Assembly (NCBI RefSeq): GCF_004011695.2
Contig: NC_082409.1
Location: forward strand, 1,364,001 to 1,428,000
Source of the DNA: Ascochyta rabiei
Taxonomy: Eukaryota > Ascomycota > Dothideomycetes > Pleosporales > Didymellaceae
Direction of reading: 5' to 3'
Length of the DNA stretch: 64,000 nucleotides
Both the position numbers and the translations under genes were made by a program. The stretch's first letter is position 1, and the number at the start of each line of letters is the position of its first letter. This document shows, piece after piece, positions 54,961-64,000 of the stretch. The notes under the pieces are model-generated. The model saw nothing but the letters and a program-made list of their open reading frames with translations. It was not told the origin of the DNA and searched no databases.

Positions 54961-57291
54961 ATGCTACGCTACAACTCCCCCGCATCTGACTGGAATGATG
55001 CACTCCCGCTTGGTAACGGCCGCCTCGGTGCCATGGTCTACGGAGGCGTACACAAGGAAACATTACAACTAAACGAAGAGAGCGTTTGGTATGGAGGTCC
55101 GATGAACCGCACTCCTGTTGGCGCAAAAGAGCACCTAGAGGAGTTGAGGAAACTCATACGCGCTGGAAGACACTGCGATGCCGAAGCTCTGGTTGGGAAG
55201 TACTTCCTTGCTACTCCAAAAAGTGCAAGGCACTACGAGCCGTTAGGCACTTGTACAATCAACTTCGCGTACGCCGCGAAGCGGTCGTGCCCTCAGCTTG
55301 CCACAGACGCCGTGCAGGACTACGAAAGGAGTCTCAACCTGAAGCAAGCCGAGGCCGTGGTGCAGTATGCCGTCAATGGAACTCGAGTGCGTCGCGAGGC
55401 CATAGTATCGCACGCAGACAACGTCATCGCGATTCGCGTAGTAGCCGACGAAGAGATCCAATTTACAATCAGCTTGACTCGTATGAGCAATGTTGAGTGG
55501 GAGGTAAACGAGTTTTTGGATTCAATTGAGATCGTTGACCAGCGTGTTGTACTACATGCAACGCCCGGTGGTAAAGGTAGTAATAGTCTTTGCCTTGTGG
55601 CAGCGGCACAAGTCCATGGCGCAGGAGCCATTCGAATTGTTGGCCGCGAGTTAGAAGTTACAGCCAAAGAGGCCTTGGTTGTTTTTGCCGCTCACACTCA
55701 GTACCGTCACAGCGATGTTCAGCAGGTGGCAATGTCAGAACTCGACACCGCCCTTTGTACTGGAGCAGAGACGCTTTGGAAACGGCATGTTGTTGACTGG
55801 CAAAGTCTGTTTGATCGCATGAGCATTCAACTTTTCCCAAACGACACGCGTCTCACAACAAATGAGCGTCTTCAAAACAACCAAGATCCTGGACTGGTTG
55901 CTTTATACCATGCCTACGCACGGTATCTTCTCCTGTCGTGCAGTCGCTCATATTTCAAGGCTTTGCCAGCGAATCTCCAAGGTATATGGAACCCTACATT
56001 TCAACCGCCATGGGGGTCAAAGTTCACCATCAATATCAACCTGCAGATGAACTACTGGGCTGCACATACATCTAACCTCTCAGAATGCGAGCTTCCGCTG
56101 TTCGAGCTCTTAGAGCGCATGGCCATCAATGGCAAGCGGACAGCATCAGAAGTGTGGGGATGTCGCGGGTGGTGTGCCCACCACTGCACGGATATCTTCG
56201 CCGATACTGAAACGCAGGATCGCTGGATGCCATCAACCCTTTGGCCTTTAGGTGGAGCATGGCTTTGTACTCACATCTGGGAGCACTACAGCTTTGTTGG
56301 GGACAACACCTTGCTTGTCCGGCTGGCACCTGTGCTGGAAGGCTGCGTTGATTTCCTACTGGACTTTCTGATCGAAAACTCGACCGGTCAGTATCTTGTC
56401 ACAAGCCCTTCTTTATCACCCGAAAACACATTCTTGCACAAGGAAAGTGGAGAGAAGGGTGTGTTCTGCGAAGGCTCTACGATGGATGTGGAGATTGTCC
56501 GACAAGTCTTCACGCAGTTTCTGCTCACGACGTCTGTGCTTGGAAAGCTATACAATTCGCAAGACCGTGACCTTTCTGTAAAAACTGCTTTGTCAAAGCT
56601 GCCGCCTGTTATGATCAGTTCGAAGACTGGTACCATTCAAGAATGGGGGTTGAACGACTACGAGGAGACTGAGCTGGGCCACCGGCATGTTTCTCATCTT
56701 TACGCGCTTCATCCAGGCAACACAATAACCACATCGTCTGATCCTGCACTTGTACAAGCTGCCAAAACGACATTGATGCGGCGTCTCGAGCATGGAGGCG
56801 GTCACACCGGCTGGTCGAGAGCCTGGCTCGTTAATTTCTGGGCTCGCTTACGACAACCAACAGAGTGCCAAAAACACATCGAAGCGCTTCTGAAAGACAG
56901 TACTTTGCCGAATCTGTTTGATAATCATCCACCCTTCCAAATTGATGGGAACTTTGGTGGTGCCGCAGGTATCACAGAGTGTCTTGTTCAGTCGCATGAA
57001 GAAATACAGCTTGAGAGTGGGAATCATTCGACTAGACTCATACGTTTGCTTCCATCCTGCCCCGCCGAGTGGAAGAAAGGCAAGCTACGAGGTGTCAGAT
57101 GCCGGGGTGGGTTCGAGCTTGACTTCGAATGGGACGATGGGCAAATCCAGGACCCTGTCCACGTCAGATCACTGTTCGGCAACAACGTTGTACTCGTTTT
57201 CCATCGGGCAGGCTCCGATGCCACAGACAAGGGTGTTGAAGTTGAGATTCCTGCAGTTGAGGGTAATCATACCATTAGACACCATGTCTAA
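54961..57291 (+). CDS. GH95 alpha-L-fucosidase, apparently intracellular
   Basis: Single exon, 776 residues, essentially full length for GH95. Enzymes of this family invert alpha-1,2-L-fucosyl (or alpha-L-galactosyl) linkages, as on xyloglucan side chains. The N-terminus begins directly with RYNSPASDWNDALPLGNGRLGAMVYGG with no signal peptide, so the substrate is presumably imported. By alignment from memory to the Bifidobacterium AfcA catalytic set: the Asn pair in NINLQMNYW (N358, N360), the general acid in IQEWGLNDYEE (E561) followed by GHRHVSHLYALHPG, and Asp in QIDGNFGG (D662) are all present. HTGWSRAWLVNFWARL is also typical. Neighbours (sugar porter, esterase, GH1) support a glycan-breakdown role. 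Alternative specificity (L-galactose) cannot be excluded. Confidence 0.93.
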   Translation: MLRYNSPASDWNDALPLGNGRLGAMVYGGVHKETLQLNEESVWYGGPMNRTPVGAKEHLEELRKLIRAGRHCDAEALVGKYFLATPKSARHYEPLGTCTINFAYAAKRSCPQLATDAVQDYERSLNLKQAEAVVQYAVNGTRVRREAIVSHADNVIAIRVVADEEIQFTISLTRMSNVEWEVNEFLDSIEIVDQRVVLHATPGGKGSNSLCLVAAAQVHGAGAIRIVGRELEVTAKEALVVFAAHTQYRHSDVQQVAMSELDTALCTGAETLWKRHVVDWQSLFDRMSIQLFPNDTRLTTNERLQNNQDPGLVALYHAYARYLLLSCSRSYFKALPANLQGIWNPTFQPPWGSKFTININLQMNYWAAHTSNLSECELPLFELLERMAINGKRTASEVWGCRGWCAHHCTDIFADTETQDRWMPSTLWPLGGAWLCTHIWEHYSFVGDNTLLVRLAPVLEGCVDFLLDFLIENSTGQYLVTSPSLSPENTFLHKESGEKGVFCEGSTMDVEIVRQVFTQFLLTTSVLGKLYNSQDRDLSVKTALSKLPPVMISSKTGTIQEWGLNDYEETELGHRHVSHLYALHPGNTITTSSDPALVQAAKTTLMRRLEHGGGHTGWSRAWLVNFWARLRQPTECQKHIEALLKDSTLPNLFDNHPPFQIDGNFGGAAGITECLVQSHEEIQLESGNHSTRLIRLLPSCPAEWKKGKLRGVRCRGGFELDFEWDDGQIQDPVHVRSLFGNNVVLVFHRAGSDATDKGVEVEIPAVEGNHTIRHHV

Positions 57292-57379
57292 ACGAGGTTA
57301 GACCTCTGACATCATTTCAAAATTGAAGACTTGACACAAGCTGTCTCAATACAACGAGCGTACTCGAGCACAGATCAAC

Positions 57380-58432
57380 ATGCCAGCAAACTCGCAAGAT
57401 GCTCTGCAAAAGAACAAAGATCCTACCTTAAATGAAAACAACCTCCCAGAACCGCCTCCCTTTGTTCATGATCAATTCATCCTCTTTGGAGACTCGATCA
57501 CGCAAAGTGATGGAGATCCCATGCTTGGCTTCAGCTGTTGTCAAGCGCTTCAACACGGTATGAGTACCAAGTCACGACGTCGAATAAGGCTCAAAACGCT
57601 AAGAGGAATTGTCTGGGCTAACCTTTCAGATTATTCAAGACGCATTGATTTTGTAAAGCGTGGCTTCAGTGGCTACAATACTGTCAACGCATTGAGCATA
57701 CTACCTAAAATCTTTCCTAATCCTGATCAAGGTCGCGTCCGCCTCGTTGTAAGCTATCATTCCTAGCTACGAGAACGATTCGAGATGTTGCTAACGGATA
57801 GTAGAGTATCTTCTTTGGAGCCAACGACATCTCCCTGCCAGACACAACAGGCCAACATGTGCCTCTTCACGTGTTCAAGGAGAATCTGCGACGCCTTGTC
57901 AAACACCCCAAGATCCAGGTTCACGACAACGTCAAAATACTGTTGATCACGCCTCCCCCAATTGACGAATGGGGTTTCGATAGGTGGGACGAACCTGGAA
58001 GGTCGGCGCGGACGGCCGTGACAGCACGAGAATATGCCGAGGAAGTCAGGAGAGTTGGTGACGAGATGGGTGTGGCCGTTGTGGATCTGTGGGGCGCATG
58101 CATGGAGGAAGCAACCGTGGGGTGGAACGCCCCATGTCGAACCGAACGCGGGGTCGATATTCTGATGCCCGGCGATAAGCGCGCGGAGAGAAACGAGGTT
58201 CTGGCACGACTGTTACACGACGGTGAGTCTTCTGTACCAGTACATGATGTATACACAGCACTGACCGTTCAATCATCAAGGCCTACATCTAAGCGGAGAT
58301 GGATACAAGATTTTGTACCACGAGTTCAAAAAGACCATCGTGGAAGCGCATCCTGAGCTTCGCCCGTCCAATATACCGGTAGCGTTGGAGCCTTTCTTCC
58401 CGGAGTGGTTCGAGAACAACGCGCCCTGGTAG
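57380..58432 (+). CDS. SGNH-hydrolase esterase (IAH1-like)
   Basis: Four exons: 57380-57557, 57630-57748, 57805-58222, 58281-58432 (288 residues); junctions keep frame. Block I FILFGDSIT carries the nucleophile S39; block II is KRGFSGYNT (oxyanion Gly); block III IFFGANDISLP has N106; block V DGLHLSGDGY gives D238 and H241. This layout matches isoamyl-acetate-hydrolysing esterase-like proteins, which cleave short acyl esters. No signal peptide, so cytosolic. It starts only 88 bp after the fucosidase stop, on the same strand, so it may serve the same pathway, for example by removing acetyl groups from imported sugars (inference). Confidence 0.9.
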
Positions 58433-58869
58433 ACACAACACTACGTGAATCACACGGAGTACATGCAATAGGTCAATAGAAGATCTGGTTTTATTTGGTC
58501 AACGCAACGCTGATCGTGCGTCCTCATGCAGGATTCGGTCACGATAGCCCCGGACACAAGGCTCTCCATTTCCGCCAATGGCGCAACACTCACCCGCATA
58601 TACGTGCCGCGAGAGCTTACCACATAGAGACTCAATATGCTTTATGTGAACTTTGTATGTTGATCTGTTTTAACACTGGGAGGGGATAATACCTTTTTCC
58701 GGATGCTCCGAACAGGGCCTGCAGTTTGAGCTTTATTCTCTTGACAACGTCTACGTTTGTCGTTGTATGTTGCAGTCTCCACGATTGCTCAAAACACAGG
58801 AGACTGTTACCCTCATCATATCAGCTATCAAATTGAAGATCAAGAACGTCGACTGCTGGAGATCGAACC
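58433..58869. other. Intergenic between esterase and GH1 genes
   Basis: About 440 bp; terminator of the esterase and promoter of the GH1 gene expected. Nothing specific recognised. Confidence 0.45.
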
Positions 58870-60357
58870 ATGACTTGGACGCACACCTTCGACACGTCAC
58901 CAGACTCGGCACTCGAAAATGCCCTTCGCAAAGACTTCCACTGGGGGTTCGCAACCGCCGCCGCACAAGTCGAAGGAGCATGGGACAAAAACGGCAAAGG
59001 CGAATCAATATGGGACAAATTCTGCCATACACCTGGCAAAGTAAAAGACGGAAGCACAAACGAAGATGCAACGCGAGCATACGATCTGTACAAGGAAGAC
59101 GTCGCGCTGATGAAAAGCTATGGTGTCACCGCATACCGCTTCTCACTCGCCTGGTCACGTATTATCCCCCTGGGAGGCGCCGATGATCCTATCAACGAGC
59201 AGGGCGTACAATACTACAATAACCTCATTGATGAGTTGATAGCTAACGGCATCACTCCCTTCGTCACGTTGTTCCACTGGGACACGCCACAAGCCCTTGA
59301 AGACCGCTACGGTGGCATGCTCAACCAGTCAAAGTACACACCCGACTTTCTCCGCTATGCTCGCCTCTGCTTCTCCCGCTTCGGCGACAGAGTGAAACAC
59401 TGGATCACTTACAACGAGCCCGGAGTGTATACGCTCGCCGGCTATGCAGCAGGTGTGCACGCACCCTCGCGCTCCTCCTTCCGCGATCGCAACGACGAAG
59501 GGGACTCGTCGACCGAGACGTTCATCGTCGCACATACAGAGATCGTAACGCATGCTCGCGCAGCTAGAATCTACCGTGAAGAGTTCAAGCCGCAGCAGAA
59601 AGGCGTCGTAGGCATCACGCTTCACGGCAACTACTCGGAGCCCTGGGACGTAAACGATCCCAAGGACGTTGAAGCCGCACAGCGCGCAAGAGAGTTCGAG
59701 ATAGCGTGGTTCGCAGACCCGATATACGGCTCTGGCGATTACCCCGCGAGCATGCGAGCCCAGTTGGGCTCGCGCCTGCCCAGCTTCACGGCCGAGGAAA
59801 AAGATCTAGTGCAAGGCAGCAGCGATTTCTACGGCATGAACACATACACGACCTTCTTCGTCAAGCACCGCGCCGACGCAGCAGACATCAACGACCACCT
59901 AGGCAACGTGGAGAAGCTCGACACCAACAGCGAGGGAAAGAGCAGGGGCCCAGAATCAGACACGTACTGGCTCCGCACCGCACCTGAGGGATTCGGGAAA
60001 CTGCTCCGCTGGATCTGGAACCGCTATCACGTCCCCATCTACATGACCGAGAACGGCACAACGGCAAAGGGCGAGCACGTGGACGCTCCGCCCTCGAAGG
60101 AAGTGCTGAACGACACTTTCCGCGTTGATTTCTTCCACAGCTATCTGCGTGAGCTGGCGCGTGCGGTGCAAGATGGTGTTGATATCCGCAGCTATTTCGG
60201 ATGGACGTTTACGGATAATTGGGAGTGGGCGGCTGGGTACGAGGATCGTTTCGGCGCTACGTGGGTGGATTTTGAGAGTCCGGAGAAGACGCGGTATCCG
60301 AAGCGGTCGGCGTACTTTCTGAGGGATTACTTTGGACACTTGATTGCGGGGGAGTAG
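58870..60357 (+). CDS. GH1 beta-glucosidase, intracellular
   Basis: Single exon, 495 residues, with good start context (ACCATGA). GH1 retaining beta-glycosidase: FHWGFATAAAQVEGAW at the N-terminus, acid/base in TYNEPG (E183), nucleophile in YMTENG (E394; usually ITENG), SYFGWTFTDNWEWAAGY and RFGATWVDF near the end. No signal peptide, so it should split imported cellobiose or plant beta-glucosides in the cytosol. Third plus-strand hydrolase in a row after the fucosidase and esterase. Substrate range beyond beta-gluco/galactosides cannot be told from sequence. Confidence 0.95.
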   Translation: MTWTHTFDTSPDSALENALRKDFHWGFATAAAQVEGAWDKNGKGESIWDKFCHTPGKVKDGSTNEDATRAYDLYKEDVALMKSYGVTAYRFSLAWSRIIPLGGADDPINEQGVQYYNNLIDELIANGITPFVTLFHWDTPQALEDRYGGMLNQSKYTPDFLRYARLCFSRFGDRVKHWITYNEPGVYTLAGYAAGVHAPSRSSFRDRNDEGDSSTETFIVAHTEIVTHARAARIYREEFKPQQKGVVGITLHGNYSEPWDVNDPKDVEAAQRAREFEIAWFADPIYGSGDYPASMRAQLGSRLPSFTAEEKDLVQGSSDFYGMNTYTTFFVKHRADAADINDHLGNVEKLDTNSEGKSRGPESDTYWLRTAPEGFGKLLRWIWNRYHVPIYMTENGTTAKGEHVDAPPSKEVLNDTFRVDFFHSYLRELARAVQDGVDIRSYFGWTFTDNWEWAAGYEDRFGATWVDFESPEKTRYPKRSAYFLRDYFGHLIAGE

Positions 60358-60577
60358 AGTCGAGGGGGTTGGAGTGGAAAGCTGTAGATGTAGTCGATGT
60401 TCTCCAACTTGGAGTTGCATGACGCTCGTCGATTGCAGGCTACAGCACTTGGATTGAGTCTGTGTCTCTGTCTTTCTCCTCATTGAAACATAAATTATCT
60501 TTAAAGATAACATAACCAGCTTGATGAAGAACCGTCTTACACAATGGGTATCTACAACAGTATACTTAGTCCTCAAC

Positions 60578-62422
60578 TCACTCATGCACAACAGCGTACC
60601 TGCTCATTCCCCTGATCCTCTTCCCATAAATATAGAAGAGATACGGAACCGGGACAAGCACAGCGCTAATCCCGCCAAGAATCGTAAGTGTCCAATGCAC
60701 GCCCATATTCTTATAGAACGGTATCCCTACCACCGTCATACCACCCGCGGTAACATAACGCACCAGCGTGACCGACGTCAGCGCACTCGCGGCATACATC
60801 TCGTACGAGTCGATGATGTACTGGTAGCTGGAGATGAAGACGCAGAGCACACCGTAGCCGAACAGCACACCTGCTGCGATGGGGCTCCAGATGGAGATGT
60901 GTGGGTAGCTGGTCCAGCCCATCCAGAACAGACTGATGGGGATAGCGGGCGCGCCGAACATGGCATACCAGAGCCTGAACTCCGGGGGCAGTCTTGTGCC
61001 GCCTTGCTCTTCAATGCGCGTCATGTCGCGTTTTGCCCATTTGTAGATGAGCGGCACCCAGAGGCTTGCGCCGAATAGACCGATGGCGATGTTGAGGAAG
61101 CAGAGGCCGGTGATGCCGGGCGAGGTGCCATGGGTGGAGCCGAAGATGTAGTCATAGCCGTCGAGGAAGGTGAAGAGTACAATGTAAATCACTGTAAGGT
61201 ACAGAGTGACCAGGAAGACAATGGGCTCGATGGCGATGAGAAAGGGTCTGTACAAGGCGACCCCAAGGCGTTTCAAGAACGGCTCGCCGCGGATTTCCAT
61301 CTCGGCGACGAATCTCTTGTCTCCTGTGACGGAGCGTAGATGCTGGGCCTTCCATGCGAGAAGGATTGGAGCGTATGTCTCGGGCTGAAAGATAACGACA
61401 AGAATGAGTACCAGTCCGGACATGATGAGCGTCGTCCACTCCACCCACCGCCAGCTCACCACCGTGCTTTGCGCGATGAAGCCACCTATCACCGGCCCCA
61501 TGACTGGACCAAGGAATGCGGCGTTAGCGAACATTGGGAAAGCGAAGACACGCTCCATTGGGGTCCAGAGATCGCTGATAGATCCACCAGCGCAAGTGAG
61601 GGGTGTGGAGCCAAAGAACCCAGCCAGGAAGCGGAAGACTAGCTGTTGCTGAATGTTCTTTGCAAGTCCAGAAGCCATGATGAAGATCATGTACGTGGTC
61701 AATGTGATTATGTAGACTGGGTTGCGTCCAAGGGTTTCGCTGAAAGGGCCTGCGAAGAGAGCACCAACGCCGAAGCCGATGAGATAGAGGCCGGTTGCTA
61801 GGATCTCGACAACGTCGCTGACACCGAACTCCTGTGCGGCTCTGGAGGTCGCTGGGGAGTCAATCGAGGATGCTACTCCGACCACAAAACCGATCAGCGC
61901 TATCATGGCGGTCGCGCAGATGCGCTTGGCGTGACTCCAGTTCTGGGGTTTCGAAGGGTCGTTGTCGCCTTCGAATCTTACGACGAAAACTTTGCCTGCA
62001 TCTGGTCCGCCTTCGTTCGTGCGTCGGTCACGAACAGCGATGCCCGTGAATGCCACACCAAGTCTGGTGCCGATGGAGCGTGCAGTGGCTATCCGGCTCA
62101 ACGTACGGCTAGCATCCTGGGATGGTTGTGTGAGATGAGCTCCCTGACCAGCTTCGGCTTCTCCTTGTGTGTGTTGTGATGCGCCAACATTGGGAGCGGC
62201 TGTTCCTGGGAACGCTGCGTCCTTCTCGGTGTCGACATGCTCCAGATCAAGCGATTGACTTGAACGTGATGCAGATGAACTTGGCGACGCGCTCGATGGT
62301 GGTGGGTGGCTCGGTTGACGAACTCTTTCTCCAGTGACAGACTTCTCGATATGTTCTGCGTGCCGACTGTACTGCTCTTCCACTTGCTTGCGAAATCTCC
62401 GGTATTGAAGAACCGACTGCAT
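60578..62422 (-). CDS. MFS transporter, DHA1-type (drug/polyamine:H+ antiporter-like)
   Basis: Single exon, 614 residues. A long hydrophilic N-terminus (about 1-160; Ser-rich, then the diagnostic FEGDNDPSKPQNWSHAKR) precedes 12 transmembrane segments. DHA1 marks: GLYLIGFGVGALFAGPFSETLGRNPVYI, RFLAGFFGSTPLTCAGGSISDLW, and GPVMGPVIGGFIAQ (antiporter motif C). Relatives export azoles, polyamines or secondary metabolites. It converges with the GH1 gene (220 bp between stops). It may export a toxic aglycone released by the GH1 enzyme, or be unrelated to the cluster. Confidence 0.9.
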   Translation of the reverse strand: MQSVLQYRRFRKQVEEQYSRHAEHIEKSVTGERVRQPSHPPPSSASPSSSASRSSQSLDLEHVDTEKDAAFPGTAAPNVGASQHTQGEAEAGQGAHLTQPSQDASRTLSRIATARSIGTRLGVAFTGIAVRDRRTNEGGPDAGKVFVVRFEGDNDPSKPQNWSHAKRICATAMIALIGFVVGVASSIDSPATSRAAQEFGVSDVVEILATGLYLIGFGVGALFAGPFSETLGRNPVYIITLTTYMIFIMASGLAKNIQQQLVFRFLAGFFGSTPLTCAGGSISDLWTPMERVFAFPMFANAAFLGPVMGPVIGGFIAQSTVVSWRWVEWTTLIMSGLVLILVVIFQPETYAPILLAWKAQHLRSVTGDKRFVAEMEIRGEPFLKRLGVALYRPFLIAIEPIVFLVTLYLTVIYIVLFTFLDGYDYIFGSTHGTSPGITGLCFLNIAIGLFGASLWVPLIYKWAKRDMTRIEEQGGTRLPPEFRLWYAMFGAPAIPISLFWMGWTSYPHISIWSPIAAGVLFGYGVLCVFISSYQYIIDSYEMYAASALTSVTLVRYVTAGGMTVVGIPFYKNMGVHWTLTILGGISAVLVPVPYLFYIYGKRIRGMSRYAVVHE

Positions 62423-63533
62423 ACTGGAGGTGTGTCTAATTAGATTCGATACCGTGGAGCCAACCGGCGTAATCTGCGACGTTCAACACCCTGCGATCGA
62501 CACTGACTACCACTACACAGTAACTCTTCGAAACGAGCTGTTTTGTTAGCAGGTATCAACGTCCTCAGTAAATCACCGAAGCTCTGCCATTGCAGCCCAC
62601 CGTGATCTTTTGTCTGCGTGGTGGATTTCTAAGCCCGCGCACGCATCATTGAAAAATCATTAGCCAACATGACGTTGGTTAGTCGTGGTAGCTCCACTCC
62701 ATTCCACACTGATCGTCAGGGCTCATCTCTACATTTGTTATTCCCGGCGTTGTTCTCCGATGATCCCCGTTTGGAGAACTTTGTCTATGTTCGGCGGTTA
62801 ACAGAGGAGTAGATATCGACGTAACGGGTCACAGTCACAGCGTTCAGGCAGATACTCTCACGTGAACAGAGATCAGAGAGCCGAATGCAAAGAAAAAACC
62901 AGCAATCCTAGCACCTCGCTGTCGAGTCGACATTCGCAGGTCCGTTTCGCCTAGCAGCAAATCGGCATCTCACCGAAGAAACTTTCGTGGTAGATAGAGG
63001 CTGAAGCCCGGTCTGTGCACGCCGCGCAAGATTGGACAGGCTGGAATTTGAGCCTCACAATCGCACAGCCACATATCAAGAACATGGGAGCCTCAATCAC
63101 TGATGCAAAACCAACTTTCCCATGAGCCCAGCTCCCCAACCCCACTCCACAGAGACCTTGCAATCTAGCTCCACATGCACTGAGCGTCCACGAGCCCAGC
63201 ACTCTGCACGCGTCCCACCACCATTAGATCATGCCCTCACAACCCTTCAGCCCAAGACCGCCCAATCATGCCGTCTCGTCTTTGGGGCTCCAGCAGCGAA
63301 GAAAGCCAGACAATCCACATAAGCCCAATGTCCCAAATCCCCCAACCACGGAACCAAGGCACACATCTATGTCTACGGCAAGCGAGCCGCGTCGCAAGAT
63401 GCCGAGCTAGCCGAATGCATTATACAAGACGCGCGCCCCGATCGTTCGCTCGCTCGCTCGCTCGCAGCTACCAACAGATCCCTCTTCCCTCTTCCCTCTT
63501 CCCTCTCTAAGCCCCAGTAATGCCTGCTACATA
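62423..63533. other. Divergent intergenic region, no gene seen
   Basis: 1.1 kb between divergent genes. Pyrimidine-rich tandem TCCCTCT copies just before 63534 look like a fungal promoter/5' UTR. Short open frames at 62.95-63.5 kb show no features. Confidence 0.45.
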
Positions 63534-63791
63534 ATGGCACGCTCCAACACCCCCACCACCACCGCCACCACGCCTACCGCACCTCCCACCCTGGACAAAG
63601 AAACGCTGCATCACCACTCCACCGACTCGCACTTCTCGGCCCAAGAAGACCAGGATCCGGAGCGCTTGGTAGCGCGCAGACGCTCCTTGCATGGCAAAGT
63701 GCTGATTGGCGGGCTCGTCGTCACGGTTGTGCTTGGGTTGGCGCTGGGACTTGGTCTTGGGTTGACGGTAGGGAGGTACGGGACCAGTTAG
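63534..63791 (+). CDS. Small single-pass membrane protein, 85 residues
   Basis: Unknown family. Thr/Pro-rich N-terminus (NTPTTTATTPTAPPT), a charged middle (SAQEDQDPERLVARRRS), then one hydrophobic helix with Gly zipper character (VLIGGLVVTVVLGLALGLGLGLTVG) and a short tail. The basic RRR before the helix suggests a cytosolic N-terminus. GC-rich codon use and a long CT-rich leader support expression. It could also be the first exon of a longer gene, although no donor is needed before the stop. Confidence 0.55.
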   Translation: MARSNTPTTTATTPTAPPTLDKETLHHHSTDSHFSAQEDQDPERLVARRRSLHGKVLIGGLVVTVVLGLALGLGLGLTVGRYGTS

Positions 63792-64000
63792 CCACTCTTT
63801 ACTTTGAACTAGGAAGGAAGACCCTTTTTATTTTTATTTTTTTTCATTTTTCTTTCGGCTTTTCGGCTGCTGGTTGCTTGGTTGCTTTGCTTTCTCCGTG
63901 CGCCTCAAGCGCTGAGGTGCGGAGGGGGGTAAAGGTGTGTTTTCGGGAAGGCGGGCATTGGGTACGTGCTGTGTTGTTCCGAGTCTGCGTGGGTTTCGTT
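63792..64000. other. 3' flank, window edge
   Basis: T-rich stretch (63823-63860) just after the stop of the small membrane protein, consistent with a 3' UTR/polyadenylation region. Nothing else seen. Confidence 0.4.

Overview
This window is nuclear DNA of a filamentous ascomycete (Pezizomycotina). The signs are genes with 40-75 bp GT-AG introns and CTRAY-type branch points, fungal cell-wall glycosyl hydrolases, fungal MFS families, and a 16 kb AT-rich block mutated in the manner of repeat-induced point mutation (RIP). A Dothideomycete is my best guess, but the sequence alone does not settle it.

1-33.2 kb is an ordinary gene-rich arm. In order: an APH/choline-kinase-like phosphotransferase (-), an unknown 239-residue protein (+), a mitochondrial acyl-CoA dehydrogenase (-), a GH16 CRH-type cell-wall transglycosylase (-), an unknown 640-residue acidic-tail protein (-), a giant coiled-coil protein of about 2267 residues with a 28/56-residue period (+), a GH5 exo-1,3-beta-glucanase (+), a Dal5-type anion permease (+), an HMG-box protein (+), a dsRNA-binding-domain protein (+), a wax-synthase-like membrane acyltransferase (+) and a family-16 methyltransferase (+). 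Spliced models were built by hand; each keeps frame across every intron.

33.3-52.2 kb is a decay zone. A sorbitol/xylitol dehydrogenase has lost its N-terminus and carries a frameshift, and a MobA-like nucleotidyltransferase has two nonsense codons. Next comes a four-element nest: a Fot1/Tan1-like DNA transposon (35805-52178, TA-flanked) is split by a Ty1/copia retrotransposon (36503-50722, TSD GTATG). The copia element is itself split by a Ty3/gypsy retrotransposon (38280-45400, TSD CTGTT) and by a second Fot1-like transposon (48079-49911, TA-flanked). LTR pairs differ almost only by transitions, and coding frames are riddled with TAG/TAA.

52.4-62.4 kb looks like a sugar-utilisation cluster: a sugar-porter MFS (-) divergent from an intracellular GH95 alpha-L-fucosidase (+), then an SGNH esterase (+), a GH1 beta-glucosidase (+) and a convergent DHA1-type MFS (-). 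The lack of secretion signals suggests import of oligosaccharides or glycosides followed by cytosolic trimming. The broken polyol dehydrogenase beyond the transposon nest may once have belonged to the same locus. The window ends with a small one-helix membrane protein.
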